A stretch of DNA of 64,000 bases from Uloborus plumipes (taxonomy: Eukaryota > Arthropoda > Arachnida > Araneae > Uloboridae), in the NCBI GenBank assembly GCA_038373865.1, contig JAXGGA010000035.1, positions 124,001 to 188,000 on the forward strand, given 5' to 3'. A program made the position numbers and the translations under genes. Shown here piece after piece: positions 12,511 to 23,871 of this stretch. The notes beneath the pieces are model-generated. The model was not told where the DNA came from and made no database searches. It worked only from the letters and a program-made list of their open reading frames with translations. Position 1 is the stretch's first letter. Each line of letters starts with the position of its first letter.

Positions 12511-13118
12511 GGCAGGGATTCAAGTGAAACAGGCCATCTCAAACTGCAATCGCTACTGGAAATGAATTACATTAGAACTAAGGCCCCTATATATACGAGC
12601 CGGCGCATCAAGATTAAGTTTCACCACTTTGGATCCAGTGCGTGTTTGTGTGTTTGAGTGGTTGTCTTTTCTGGCCAGTAATCGCGTTTTGGTAATTTTT
12701 CACTGTGAGCAATTATTAGCGGCACGTGGATTTGGCAAAGCTTAGCAATGTGCCAAAACTTTTTTCTGGTAACCCTACTCCGCAACAATGAAAAATTGAA
12801 AGTAAAAGTTAAGGAATTGGATCCAAAGTGGTGAAACTTAATCTTGATGCGCCGGCCTGTCTATATAGCGGCTCTAATTAGAACGTTTCTTGATAAAAAC
12901 ATCGTGACGTCAGCGTGACGTTTGCCTATGAAAAATGAGCTAGAAAAAACGTCACAGCCTACTTGGCGAATAAGAGGAGATCACTGACTGCTTGTGAGCT
13001 CTTATTGGCTCCACCCGTAGTGACGTCATGCCAAGTTAAGTTGATGATAATGTAATTCACTTCCAGTAGCGATTGTAATTCGAAGCGATCGCAGTGCTGT
13101 TTCACTTGAATCCCTGCC
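12511..13118. mobile_element. PIF/Harbinger-type MITE
   Basis: Terminal inverted repeats GGCAGGGATTCAAGTGAAAC with a TAA target duplication at 12508-12510 and 13119-13121. The copy B sequence TACGTAAGTGGCC near 50340 is the empty site. A TAA duplication is typical of PIF/Harbinger elements. It carries a nested hAT MITE at 12579-12876. A related 198-bp copy lies at 49360-49557. Confidence 0.9.
12579..12876. mobile_element. hAT-type MITE nested inside the Harbinger MITE
   Basis: Flanked by an 8-bp duplication ATTAGAAC (12571-12578 and 12877-12884). Long inverted repeats share CCGGCGCATCAAGATTAAGT and continue through CACCACTTTGGATCC. The related MITE at 49360-49557 reads through this site uninterrupted. 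Confidence 0.9.
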
Positions 13119-14939
13119 TAAGTGGCCCGCTTATGAGTTTCGTGTTTGATTTAGTTAAGCCTTCATTCAAAATTCTCATTATCATTGTTATCACTGTTTC
13201 ATAGCAACGACGGTTTGCAAGAATGGATTTCATATTTAATCATTTATTAGGCTTAATCGCTTTAAACTTGACTACTTATTAATTGATATCTTCGCTAATT
13301 AAAACGTATAATTATATAGATTGAAACTAATGAAGTCTGAAAAATTACCTATCTATCGGTACCTGGTTCGACTTTCAGTTCATTGGCGTTCATGAGAAAG
13401 AAGCGTGACATAGAAAGATAGTTAGAAAGAAAGATAGTTAGAAAGAAAGATAGTTAGAAAGATACTCAGTTTTTAATATAAGTAGATACTTTTAGCGTCT
13501 AATTTTAAGTTTCAACGGCTTAATTTTTTTTGTTGGCGGATTTTATTTTACCTTTTCGTGTTACTTTTACTCTTGTTAATGGTTTGTTTTGTCAAACAAT
13601 TAATATTTAATTTTAATTAAATTTTAGCAATAATTATTTTGGCAACTTTTGACAAGCAAGCAAAAGACCGATTTGTTTTGTTAAGTTTTGTGAAAAATTT
13701 TACAGCGCTAAATGCTCCACGTTATGTTAATTCCCACTTTGGTAATTTTTTTTCTCTTTTTTTTCAATTGGCTTCGAATTGATTGATGTCAAATACTAAT
13801 GCATTTTGACCTTGTTGATATTACCAGAATTAAGAAAATATTGCCTAAATTTTGTCGACCACGCCAAACTGTCAGTTTTCGAAACATCGGCCCTTCTGAA
13901 CTCGTTGATCCTATTAAATCTGGAAGAATCATAATAACTTGGCGCATTTTCAAAATATTTCGCCAAACTAGTCGAAACAAATTGCTTATCTGCTTGTCAA
14001 GTGTTGCATTAAAAGTTAAAATAATCATTGAAGTAAGAAAAATAAGTCATTAACTAATATTAAAAGTAAAAATTTACAATCTTACTACTATTATATATGC
14101 GAAAGTTTGTATGGATAGATGGATGGATGTATGGATGGATGTATGGATGGATGTATGTTTGTTCCTCTTTCACGCAAAAACTACTGAATGGATTTCAATG
14201 AAACTTTTACCATAATGTAGCTTATACATCAGAATAACACATAGGCTATAATTTATAACGACATTCGAGAAAGTTCGATTGGTAGCGCTTTTTTCATTCC
14301 AATTTTAGGTACAATTTTCGCATAAATCTGCGAAGGCTTCCAACAAACTAATTCAATATTTAGTGCATCATCTCAACTCCCAGTCGATAGCTAGAACTGC
14401 GTGTATGATTTTTGATATTCGTATTGAATATTCAAGGCTTTTCTCAAGTCAAATCACAAAGTAAAATGCTTTGTATTTAAAACGTGTTGTAGCTTAGTCT
14501 TATTTATAAACAGAATATTTATCCCCAAGCAAAATGTTTTTTATTGTGCATTGCAAGGAACAAATATATTTTTAGAATTAATTGAATTTTTTGATTAGTG
14601 GACTGTTTACGGCATCAATTATTTTCGCAAGTTATGTAAATATGTCTCAGAGTAACGGTAACGTGATAACTTGGAGAGAGTTTGGCAACCAATAAATGGA
14701 TTTGGCTGTTTATTTTCCACTTTGGTAGAACTTTAAATACAACTTAACGGCATTTTATTTTATTTTTATTTATTTATTGTTTTTTTACTCTAATTGGTCA
14801 CTTACTTATTATCAAGCTCTTTCTGGGGGGTACTTACGTTGGTGCTGTTACTTATTATCCAATCGAATATGAATCTTGCTAAGCTTTTAATGATTTTCTC
14901 GAAGATTTTTCTACTAACGCGTTTTTGGAGCCAAAAACT

Positions 14940-15470
14940 GCGAAATATTACTACCATCATATACGCGAAAGTTTGTAGAGATGTTTGGATGAATGTTTGT
15001 GACTCTTTCACGTAAAAACTTTTGAAGGAATTTTAATTAAAATGCACAGAGAAAAATAGATTATACATCCGGATAGCATAGAGGCTATAATGTATGAAGA
15101 TGTTCAAAAAAAAAATGGGTAAAATCCTACTTTAGGGTCCGGGTTTGGCGATTTTTTTCAGACTGTAGCTTAAGGTTGCTATCATTTAGCTTAAAATCGC
15201 CAAACAATCCAATCATCCAATGATAATTCTGTGGTTGCCAGATTTAATAATTTATCGCCGGACCTTAAACTAGGATTCATCCAAAAATTGATTTGTAGTT
15301 CCTTTTTTTAATTCCAGTTTTAGCCCATTTTTCGCATAAATCCGAAATCTTTCAGCAACCTAATTTAGTATTTAGTGTATCATCTCAACTTTCTGTTGAT
15401 AACTAGAATACGTGTATTATTTTTTCTTTTCGTATTAAATGTTCATGGCTCAAATGTCAATTCATCGTGT
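14940..15470 (+). repeat. Duplicate of the Helitron 5' region
   Basis: Degenerate direct copy of about 14083-14480. Shared landmarks are GCGAAAGTTTGTA, CTCTTTCACG.AAAAACT, TTTTCGCATAAATC and GTGCATCATCTCAACT / GTGTATCATCTCAACT. It shows a second, older element end or an internal duplication upstream of the helicase gene. Confidence 0.6.
15123..15277. repeat. Short foldback repeat
   Basis: AATCCTACTTTAGGGTCCGG at the left is the near complement of CCGGACCTTAAACTAGGATT at the right, an inverted repeat enclosing about 110 bases; the size and form are MITE-like. Confidence 0.6.
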
Positions 15471-15557
15471 TCACGCTCTTTTATACACCATCCAATCAGT
15501 GTGCATCCCGATGACGTAATATCTAGCTACTTCAACTTCAACTCATTAGGATAATAC

Positions 15558-17417
15558 CAAGGCTTCACTAGATAGCGTTTTATACAGGCTGCTTCATTTC
15601 ATCAAAATCTTTGGGATAAAAACGGATGCATGTCGCCTAGCGACATCTATCAAATTTTGTGGTAACTAACATTATAAACAAATCAGATAATAAAAGACAA
15701 AATTAAAATTTAATTTGTTGGCGACAATTTTACAATTTGGCATTCAATTCTATTTTATTATATTTTAACGTCATTTAATAGCTCGTTCGATTTGCTGGTT
15801 TATTCTGCATTTTAACGGCTTGTTTTAATTAGTTAGCGAATTATTTTTCATTTTAATTGATTGTAATTATAATTAAACTATGAAACGACACTGGCACCGC
15901 AGAGCGATAAAACGCGATTTTGGAACGATAGTTCCATCAAAACTTTTGATGAGTTTAGATTGTCAAATTAATTTATTTGGCGATTTTTTTACATTTTAAT
16001 GGACATTTTGGAATGACTATGGCACTAATATCTTGAAAAGCACATCAAGAATTTGTTCTCCGTAAAGCTTTTGAGAATATTTCAATAACCGAGATCTTGG
16101 TAGTATGTACGTTTCAGTTATAGGTACGTTTTTTAACTTGGCGATGTATTTTCTTACCACCTAAGCGAAGATTAAAATTTTAAGCTTGCATCGTCTTCAT
16201 GGTAGCTTCTTTTCTCTTACTTTGCATTTTAATTTAAATTTCAATGATAATAATGGCTCGATATATTTATTAAACTTATTATGTTACATGCTAATGGAGC
16301 TTTTAAGTTGATTTGGCGAGTTTTTTAACAAGAATTCTCACATTATTTCGCAGCTTTTTTTTCAGTTGGCCCATTATTTTACTTTCAAGTATTAAACGTA
16401 TGTGTGAAATTAGAAACAAAAAAGGGAAGATTTCGGTCATTGGAAGTCTGGTTATCTTTCCCTATAGGCGTTAAATCTTTGTGTCCAATTTATGAGCGAG
16501 GGAAATACTTCCTTCGCAAACATAAACTAAAGAGCAACAAAATAAAGTAATTATCGCCAAAAATTTGGCAACCACACCAGATTCCCAATTATCGAAATAT
16601 TATCAATGTGTGAAATTTAACATAAAAAGAACATTACCTTTTAATGTTGTGTAAATAAAAAAAAAAATTTCATTTGGTCGTCGTAATATTGTAGTTTTGT
16701 TTATTTTATTCGTACTTGTATTGCTCTTTAGTACCAAACGATTATATATGCTCATTTCGTTTTTACTAAAGAAATAAATATGTTTTGTTGTCAATCGTCT
16801 TTCCGTTGAACACCATCGCTTCATTAGTGTACATTTCATTCTGGGGCATCAAAATGAAATGTCTCTACGAATAGATTCGCCATTTATCGCTCTGATGGGT
16901 CAACGCTATCAAAATGAACATCTGAGCTTTTGCGTAGCAATTAAGATCGTGTGAGCAACAATAATGAAACAAAATAGTAAATAGAACAATATTATTTCAT
17001 TGCTACATTTTTATTTATCGGCTGCGAAGAAAAGCGTATATTTTATTAATGCAGAGATGTCAAAATTGAACGCCATTGCTATATGTTGCTAATTCAAAGA
17101 AAGTAAACAATGAATGAATGTCGTATGACTGAATCATGAGTTGCGACCAACTTTACCTGAAAAGGGAATTTATTTCCCCTAAAAAGTAGTACTAATAAGG
17201 CCTTCGGCATCAATTCACTCTGTACTCCACTTCAGTAAACTATATCAATATTTTTTAACCCTTAAAGATAGGATGAACATCACTTTTTACAGCAGAAACA
17301 ACGTGCTAATAAATGTAAACAAACACATCATTCAGCGCTCTCTAGCGGGCAAATCTTTACCATTGATGTTTTGAGTAATGAAGCAGCCTGTATAAAACGC
17401 TATCTAGTGAAGCCTTG
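15558..17417. mobile_element. TIR DNA transposon inserted in the Helitron
   Basis: Perfect 41-base terminal inverted repeats begin CAAGGCTTCACTAGATAGCG and continue to CTGCTTCATT. Flanks repeat ATAATAC (15551-15557 and 17418-17424); with one ambiguous end base this is an 8-bp GATAATAC duplication. The perfect TIRs imply recent movement. No transposase frame is evident (a 78-codon minus-strand frame at 16603-16839 is unconvincing), so it is probably non-autonomous. It sits about 200 bases upstream of the helicase ORF. Superfamily uncertain (7-8 bp duplication, possibly hAT or P). Confidence 0.9.
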
Positions 17418-17613
17418 ATAATACTCAAGCCAATCTACTGCATCTCAATAAGTTAACTCAAAATTTAAAATTTGGATACATCTTTCGTAAGAATCAAAAC
17501 AATCGACGTTTTGTCAGCCATGTCAGCGGGTATTGCATTTCTTAAGTATAAAAATAATAATAGTTACCTTACTGTATTTTGAGGAAATGTAGCAAAAGTA
17601 CCTTCTAAGAGTT

Positions 17614-20600
17614 ATGCCACGAAAGCGTAAGTCCAATCTTTCCCAAAGCTCTAATAAAGCTCGAACTACGAAAGCAGCTAGACTTAACGAAACGTTTCTA
17701 CAAGCCGAACTACGAAGGTTTAAACAGGCGGAGCGTGAGGCAGCTCACAGAGCGGATGAGACACCAGAACAGTCCCAAGCTCGGCGTCGTCAGTATGCTG
17801 AATATCTGGCATCTCAGCGGGCTGCTGAGACACCTGAACAGTACCAAGCTCGGCGTCGACAGCATGCTGAGTATTTAGAATCTCAAAGGGCTGCTGAGAC
17901 ACCCGAACAGACCCAAGCTCGGCGTCGACAACATGCTGAGTATCTAGAATCTCAAAGGGCTGCTGAGACACCTGAACAGTCCCAAGCTCGGCGTCGACAG
18001 CATGCAGAATATCTAGAATCTCAAAGGGCTGCTGAGACACCCGAACAGACCCAAGCTCGGCGTCGACAACATGCTGAGTATCTAGAATCTCAAAGGGCTG
18101 CTGAGACACCTGAACAGTCCCAAGATCGGCGTCGTCAGTATGCTGAATATCTTTCATCTCAACGGGCTGCTGAGACACCTGAACAGTCCCAAGCTCGGCG
18201 TCGACAGCATGCTGAGTATCTAGAATCTCAAAGAGCTGTTGAGACACCTGAACAGTCCCAAGCTCGGCGTCGACAGCATGCTGAGTATCTAGAATCTCAA
18301 AGGGCTGCTGAGACACGTGAACAGTCCCAAGCTCGACGTCGACATCATGCTGAGTATCTAGCAACTCAAAGGGCTGCTGAGGCACCTGAACAGTCCCTAG
18401 CTCGGCGTCGACAGAATGCTGATTATCTAGCATCTCAAAGAGCTACAGAAACCGTTGCAGCAGCTGAGTCACGCAGACGCGCTGTTGCTGAAAGGGCACA
18501 CCAGCGACGTCTAATATTCACAAGAAACACGTGGGGGGTGTTCGATAAAGCTGCATTTGAGTACGACGAGACTCTTGATTACGAAAGCCACAAGCTTATA
18601 AAAGTAGAAATGATGAATAAAGAATGCATATTTTGCAGTGCTCTTAAGTGGAAAGAGGAAGCTGCAGGCATGTGTTGCTCGGGTGGAAAAGTAGCCATTC
18701 CTTCAATAGAAGAGCCAGTTGAACCTCTTAAAGAACTTTTCTCTTATGAAACGGATGAGTCTCGCCGTTTTCTAAAAAACATAAGAAAATACAATACATG
18801 CTTTCATATGACATCTTTTGGGGCGGATAACATTGTTTCGATGCCTGGATTTTTCCCGACTTTTACAATACAAGGGCAAATATACCACACAATTGGCTGT
18901 TTGCTTCCTGCTACCAATACGCAACCAAAATTTTTGCAAGATTATTTTATGGGCGATGAGGAAGCACAAGTGAATAGGCGTTCTGAGTACGTACAAGATG
19001 TGGAAAGAAACACGGTCAGAAAAATACAACAAGTTCTGCACGATCACAATATTTTAGTTCATGAATTTAAAATGGCTAAAGATAAAGTAACTAGCGACAA
19101 TTACAAGATCGTGATACACCCAGATCGTGTACCATGTGGTGAACACGAAAGACGATTCAATGCCCCGACCACAAATGAAATAGCTGCCGTCGTAGTAAAT
19201 AATGAACAAACTGCGTCTCGGGACATCGTTATTCAGGCGCACGATGGTCGACTCACTAGAGTTCCGGACACTCATAGGTTTTATGATGCTCTCGAGTACC
19301 CGATCATTTTTTGGAAAGGACAAGAGGGGTACAGTTTTGATATTCCTCAGACTAATCCAGTTACAAAACAACCCTTACCAAACAAAAAAGTATCCTGCAA
19401 AGACTTTTATGCCTATCATATGATGGTACGACGTAACGATTTCAATTTATTGCTTCGTTGTAGACTCCTCCTTCTTCAGTTTTTGGTGGACATGTTCGTC
19501 AAAGTGGAGAGTGAACGTTTAAGGTTTATTGCATTGAACCAAACGAAACTGCGAGCAGAACATTATATACATTTACAAGACGCAATAAGAAATGATGCGG
19601 ATTTAGATCCAAATAACTTGGGTCAAATGGTAATTCTCCCGTCATCATTTGTAAATAGCCCGAGATATCTTCATGAATACACGCAGGACGCGTTCACATA
19701 CGTGCGTAACTACGGGAGGCCTGATCTATTTATTACAATGACATGTAACCCCGCCTGGCCAGAAATCAATAGAGAGCTCTTTTCAGGTCAAAATCCAACG
19801 GACAGACATGACTTAACAGCCAGAGTATTTAAAATAAAAGTTCAAAAATTAGTTGCTCTGCTTACAAAAGGTAAAATATTTGGCGATATGAAGTGTTTCA
19901 TGTACTCTATCGAGTGGCAAAAAAGAGGTTTGCCTCACGTGCACTTACTGCTGTGGTTGATGGAAAAATTGCGCCCTAACCAAATTGACGAACTCATAAG
20001 TGCGGAGATACCAAATCCAGAAACTGATCAAAAACTCTATGATACTGTAACCAAAAATATGATTCACGGTCCCAGTGGTGCACTAAATCCGTCGTCACCA
20101 TGTATGAAGGAAAGAAAATGTACCAAAAAGTATCCAAGGGCACTTCTAAAAGATACTCAAACCAACGATAAAGGCTATCCTCTGTACAGACGTAGAGCAC
20201 CAGAAGATGGTGGCCGAACGATAACTCAAAAAATCCGAGGTGGAATACAGGAAATAATAGTTGACAATAGCTGGATTGTCCCATATTCTCCTCTTCTCTC
20301 TAAAATTTTTAATTGCCACATAAATGTAGAGTTCTGCAATACGGTACAGGCGATAAAATATATTTGTAAATATATTAACAAAGGTAGCGATCAGGCTATT
20401 TTTAACATCCGGCAGCAAGGAAATAGTAATATTGACCCGAGAGATGAGGTGCAAACATTTCGAGCCGGCCGATATGTTAGTAGTAGCGAAGCAGCTTGGC
20501 GGATCTTGGGTCTGCCTCTGCATGAGAGACACCCAACTGTCACTCATCTTGCGGTACACCTGCCCAACGGTGAACGAATTTACTTCAATGAAAATAATTT

Positions 20601-22707
20601 TAGAGAGAGAATGGCTGCACCACCTAAGATGACACTAACTGCATTCTTCTTACTTTGCCAAAATGATGCATTTGCCAAAACACTACTTTATGTTGATGTG
20701 CCCCGCTTCTATAGATGGGACGTGTCCTTGAAAACATGGAAACGTCGTTTGCAAGGAACACCTGTTGACGGCTGGCCAGGTGTGAAGGTGGGAGATGCTC
20801 TCGGGCGCATTTACACAGTGCACGTTAGCAACTTTGAATGTTACTGCTTGCGAATGCTACTGAATGTAATACAGGGCCCCACTAACTTTTTGGATCTAAA
20901 AACAGTTGACGGCCAAGAACTTGAAACTTTTCAACAAGCGTGTGCGAAGTTGGGGTTGTTGGAAGATGACAACCACTGGGATGCCACAATGAAAGAGGCC
21001 GTGCTGTGTCGCTCTCCTTCACAAATAAGAGAGCTATTTGCAATATTGATATGCGCTTGCGGTTTATCCAATCCTCTCCAACTATGGGATAAGTATAAAA
21101 CTGCGTTATCAGAGGATATCTCGCACAGATTTGAAAGGATGGATCAAATCAACAACGATCTCTGTTTGAATGAAGCATTGAGTCTTATAGAGGACAAAAT
21201 GATAAGGATTTCCGGAAAGAAATTGTCCGACTTCGGTATGCCCACTCCAGAGCGTCGAGGAGAGCTGTCGACAGATTTGATTAAAGAACTAAGCTACGAT
21301 ACTGCTTTGTTAGATGCCCACGTCAGCGAAACTGAGCCACGCTTGCTCCCCGAGCAAAGAGAAATTTATGACAAAATAATTCAACGAATTGAGCTTGGTG
21401 CAGGTGGCCTTTTTTTCCTTGATGCCCCGGGCGGTACAGGCAAAACTTTTCTGCTTAATTTGCTTCTAGCAAAAATTCGTAAAGACCGTAATGTTGCATT
21501 AGCTGTGGCTTCCTCTGGAATCGCTGCAACATTACTGAGCGGTGGACGGACGGCACATTCAGTTTTTAAATTACCTCTCAATCTGACAAGCGAAGAAACC
21601 CCAACGTGCAACATCAGCAAGAACAGCGCCCGCGGCGCCCTGTTGCAGCAATGTAAGCTGATCGTGTGGGACGAGTGCACTATGTCACACAAACGAGCCA
21701 TCGAAGCGCTTGATCGCTGTCTACAAGACATTCAAAGCAATCAAAAGTTGATGGGTGGTGTGGTAGTGTTATTGGCAGGGGATTTTAGACAGACTTTACC
21801 TGTTATCGAGAGAGGCACTGCAGCAGACGAAATTAACGCATGCCTGAAAGCATCGTATCTGTGGACTAAAGTTGAAAAGCTTTATCTTACTAGAAACATG
21901 CGAGTTCACTTATTCAGCGATGTCGAATCAGGAGAATATGCTCAAAAACTCCTAGAAATTGGTGAAGGCAACCTAGACACCGATCAAGAAGGTATGATTC
22001 TTTTCACACACCAATTTTGCCATGTTGTGGAGTCGGAAGACGAGCTCATTCATCAAGTTTTTACAAATCTGCAACAACACATTCTCGACGAAAATTGGTT
22101 GTGTGAAAGAACTATACTGGCACCAAAAAATGAGACTGTTGCGAAAATTAATAAAAAAATCTTGGACAAAATAAAAAGCGAAACATTAACGTATAGCTCC
22201 ATCGACACAGTCATGTCATCCGATGACACAACCAGCTATCCTGTGGAGTTCCTAAACTCTTTGGAGTTATCAGGGGTGCCATCACATAAATTGGAATTAA
22301 AAGTCGGTGTACCCGTTTTGTTGATGCGTAATTTAGACGCACCAAGATTATGCAACGGTACAAGGTTGCGAGTCACAGAACTAGGAAGGCATATTGTGAA
22401 GGCCAAAATCTTAACTGGAGAATCCAAAGGAGACAATGTTCTTATACCACGTATCCCAATCATACCTAATAACTTACCATTTAATTTTAAACGTTTGCAG
22501 TTCCCATTAAAAGTTGCATTTTCAATGACAATCAATAAATCACAGGGACAAACCTTAAAAGTAGCCGGTTTACATTTGGGCACGCCATGTTTTTCCCACG
22601 GCCAGCTATACGTGGCTTGCTCACGCGTTTCGAAATCGCAAAATCTACATATTTATGCTGAACAAAAAAAATCGGTTAACATAGTTTATAGGAGTATACT
22701 GCAGTAA
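17614..22707 (+). CDS. Helitron Rep/helicase (RepHel) transposase
   Basis: Intact frame of 1697 codons from ATG to TAA. Residues 1-280 are Arg/Gln/Glu-rich with about ten 23-residue repeats. A Helitron N-terminal-like region follows. The rolling-circle endonuclease shows TMTCNPAWPEI, then the HUH motif LPHVHLLLWL near residue 774, then AIKYICKYINKG near 913-922, with two tyrosines as in Helitron Rep. The PIF1-type helicase has Walker A APGGTGKTF near 1270, IVWDECTM near 1350, LLAGDFRQTLPVI near 1388 and TINKSQGQTL near 1638. It nicks, unwinds and copies the element by a rolling-circle mechanism. No disabling mutation was seen, so it may still be active. No introns are needed. The reading frame is more GC-balanced than its flanks. 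Confidence 0.96.
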   Translation: MPRKRKSNLSQSSNKARTTKAARLNETFLQAELRRFKQAEREAAHRADETPEQSQARRRQYAEYLASQRAAETPEQYQARRRQHAEYLESQRAAETPEQTQARRRQHAEYLESQRAAETPEQSQARRRQHAEYLESQRAAETPEQTQARRRQHAEYLESQRAAETPEQSQDRRRQYAEYLSSQRAAETPEQSQARRRQHAEYLESQRAVETPEQSQARRRQHAEYLESQRAAETREQSQARRRHHAEYLATQRAAEAPEQSLARRRQNADYLASQRATETVAAAESRRRAVAERAHQRRLIFTRNTWGVFDKAAFEYDETLDYESHKLIKVEMMNKECIFCSALKWKEEAAGMCCSGGKVAIPSIEEPVEPLKELFSYETDESRRFLKNIRKYNTCFHMTSFGADNIVSMPGFFPTFTIQGQIYHTIGCLLPATNTQPKFLQDYFMGDEEAQVNRRSEYVQDVERNTVRKIQQVLHDHNILVHEFKMAKDKVTSDNYKIVIHPDRVPCGEHERRFNAPTTNEIAAVVVNNEQTASRDIVIQAHDGRLTRVPDTHRFYDALEYPIIFWKGQEGYSFDIPQTNPVTKQPLPNKKVSCKDFYAYHMMVRRNDFNLLLRCRLLLLQFLVDMFVKVESERLRFIALNQTKLRAEHYIHLQDAIRNDADLDPNNLGQMVILPSSFVNSPRYLHEYTQDAFTYVRNYGRPDLFITMTCNPAWPEINRELFSGQNPTDRHDLTARVFKIKVQKLVALLTKGKIFGDMKCFMYSIEWQKRGLPHVHLLLWLMEKLRPNQIDELISAEIPNPETDQKLYDTVTKNMIHGPSGALNPSSPCMKERKCTKKYPRALLKDTQTNDKGYPLYRRRAPEDGGRTITQKIRGGIQEIIVDNSWIVPYSPLLSKIFNCHINVEFCNTVQAIKYICKYINKGSDQAIFNIRQQGNSNIDPRDEVQTFRAGRYVSSSEAAWRILGLPLHERHPTVTHLAVHLPNGERIYFNENNFRERMAAPPKMTLTAFFLLCQNDAFAKTLLYVDVPRFYRWDVSLKTWKRRLQGTPVDGWPGVKVGDALGRIYTVHVSNFECYCLRMLLNVIQGPTNFLDLKTVDGQELETFQQACAKLGLLEDDNHWDATMKEAVLCRSPSQIRELFAILICACGLSNPLQLWDKYKTALSEDISHRFERMDQINNDLCLNEALSLIEDKMIRISGKKLSDFGMPTPERRGELSTDLIKELSYDTALLDAHVSETEPRLLPEQREIYDKIIQRIELGAGGLFFLDAPGGTGKTFLLNLLLAKIRKDRNVALAVASSGIAATLLSGGRTAHSVFKLPLNLTSEETPTCNISKNSARGALLQQCKLIVWDECTMSHKRAIEALDRCLQDIQSNQKLMGGVVVLLAGDFRQTLPVIERGTAADEINACLKASYLWTKVEKLYLTRNMRVHLFSDVESGEYAQKLLEIGEGNLDTDQEGMILFTHQFCHVVESEDELIHQVFTNLQQHILDENWLCERTILAPKNETVAKINKKILDKIKSETLTYSSIDTVMSSDDTTSYPVEFLNSLELSGVPSHKLELKVGVPVLLMRNLDAPRLCNGTRLRVTELGRHIVKAKILTGESKGDNVLIPRIPIIPNNLPFNFKRLQFPLKVAFSMTINKSQGQTLKVAGLHLGTPCFSHGQLYVACSRVSKSQNLHIYAEQKKSVNIVYRSILQ
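17740..18430 (+). repeat. 69-bp tandem repeats coding the RepHel N-terminus
   Basis: About ten head-to-tail units of 69 bases encode variants of AAETPEQSQARRRQHAEYLE. Units differ by single substitutions (SQ/TQ/YQ, HAEYLE/YAEYLA), so the array has expanded by unequal exchange while staying in frame. The charge pattern suggests a helical, possibly DNA-binding segment; that is inference. Confidence 0.93.
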
Positions 22708-23036
22708 CTACTTATATAGCACCAACTGGCACCCCAATTGGGATATGTGGTATAAAAAAATTGTATGCCTTGGTTTCCCAGTCAAGATCGGGATTGATTG
22801 GAAGTCATACTGATTAATTTTCTTTGTCTTAGTTTTTTATTTGTACTATTTTTGTAAGTTGCATCATTCGATCTCTTACACTAAATTCAAATTAAAATTG
22901 TTAGTTTTCTTCTCAATATTTCTTTCTTTTTGAACTGTGTTCCTTTGATTAATAAATCGAAAATGGCAAATCCATGCGCAGACTCCCCCCCCCCCCCTCT
23001 TTTTATGCACGAGCACAGCCGTGCGGGTACAGCTAG

Positions 23037-23870
23037 TTTAAAATAAAACGAGGAGCAAAAATGGCATAACAGCTATTTCAGGATATAATTTTTCTTTAAC
23101 AAAAGATGAGGGAAAATTTAGTCTCTTGGGATGCTGGAAAAAAATCCTGAACTTTTAGCTCAACATTCAAAAATTTACTTGCTTAAAGAAGTCAAGATAC
23201 AGCGTCATTTGTAGATTTCGAAAATACATAGACTTGATTAAAAACGTTAGCATTCTAGCATTTTATCTACTGTTATTGCCAAAAGAGTAAAATGTCGCCA
23301 AACGATGCCATTAAAACGATTGATTTACGATTGCTTGTGCTCATTTGTAGTTGACGAGAATTTATCCATCCTAAAAAGCAAATGCAAAAACTGCGGGATT
23401 TTTGTTTTGTCTGCAGAATATCACGAATAAAAGTATTATCGGCCAAAAAATTGCTTTTTTGGCATGTTCAATAATAAAATAATATTTTTAAACTGGGCTG
23501 GGTTACAAGGTCTCTTAATGAGATTTTCATCCAGTGCTGGTCATCGTATTGTGACATCCTACTTTAAAACGAAGTAGTATTAAGCCTCTTTTAATGCAAA
23601 TTTAATTAAAAAGTTTGGAATAAAGTATGCAAATAGTTTTCTTTCTGAAATATTTCTTGCCCTCGTTTTCCTTTGCTAAAGTTTAATTAGCTTTCAAGCA
23701 ACTAAAGGTTGGATCACACCGGTTTTGAGTTGAATTTCCATCTTATTGAGGAATGACAAATTGCTATATTAATTTTCATTTTCGGTCTTAGTTGTCACAT
23801 AGTCCTTTTTTCTAGAGATTGAAGTCTGCAGCAGGATGCATCCAGTGCTCTCCCTCCTGCGACGTCCAAC
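23037..23870. other. No gene recognised
   Basis: AT-rich sequence directly after the Helitron 3' end. No frame, splice pattern or delimited repeat supported. Confidence 0.35.
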
Positions 23871-23871
23871 T

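Larger units (their letters stand above)
8440..13486 (-). mobile_element. Non-autonomous Helitron, host copy A (carries nested insertions)
   Basis: Read on the minus strand it starts TCTACTTATATTAAAAACTG at 13486 and ends with a hairpin (CTGCCCTGGCAG) then CTAG at 8440. It is inserted between A and T, with no target duplication, as Helitrons do. The copy at 48838-51079 shares both ends and much of the interior. Copy A contains a Helitron (8533-9798), a 2.35-kb insertion (9845-12198) and a MITE (12511-13118) absent from the other copy. No transposase frame. Confidence 0.85.
14080..23036 (+). mobile_element. Autonomous Helitron (5' end approximate)
   Basis: The 3' end is clear: hairpin GCACGAGCACAGCCGTGC, GGGTACAG, then CTAG followed by T. 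The likely 5' end is TCTTACTACTATTATATATG at 14080, similar in style to the other Helitron 5' ends here. It encloses the Rep/helicase ORF at 17614-22707 and an inserted TIR element at 15558-17417. The first 450 bases are partly duplicated at about 14940-15470. Confidence 0.75.

Noticed and set aside
17720..18433. 237-codon minus-strand frame rich in repeats
   Set aside because: It is the complement of the 69-base repeat array of the RepHel gene, whose periodicity keeps several frames open; the plus-strand frame has the domains.
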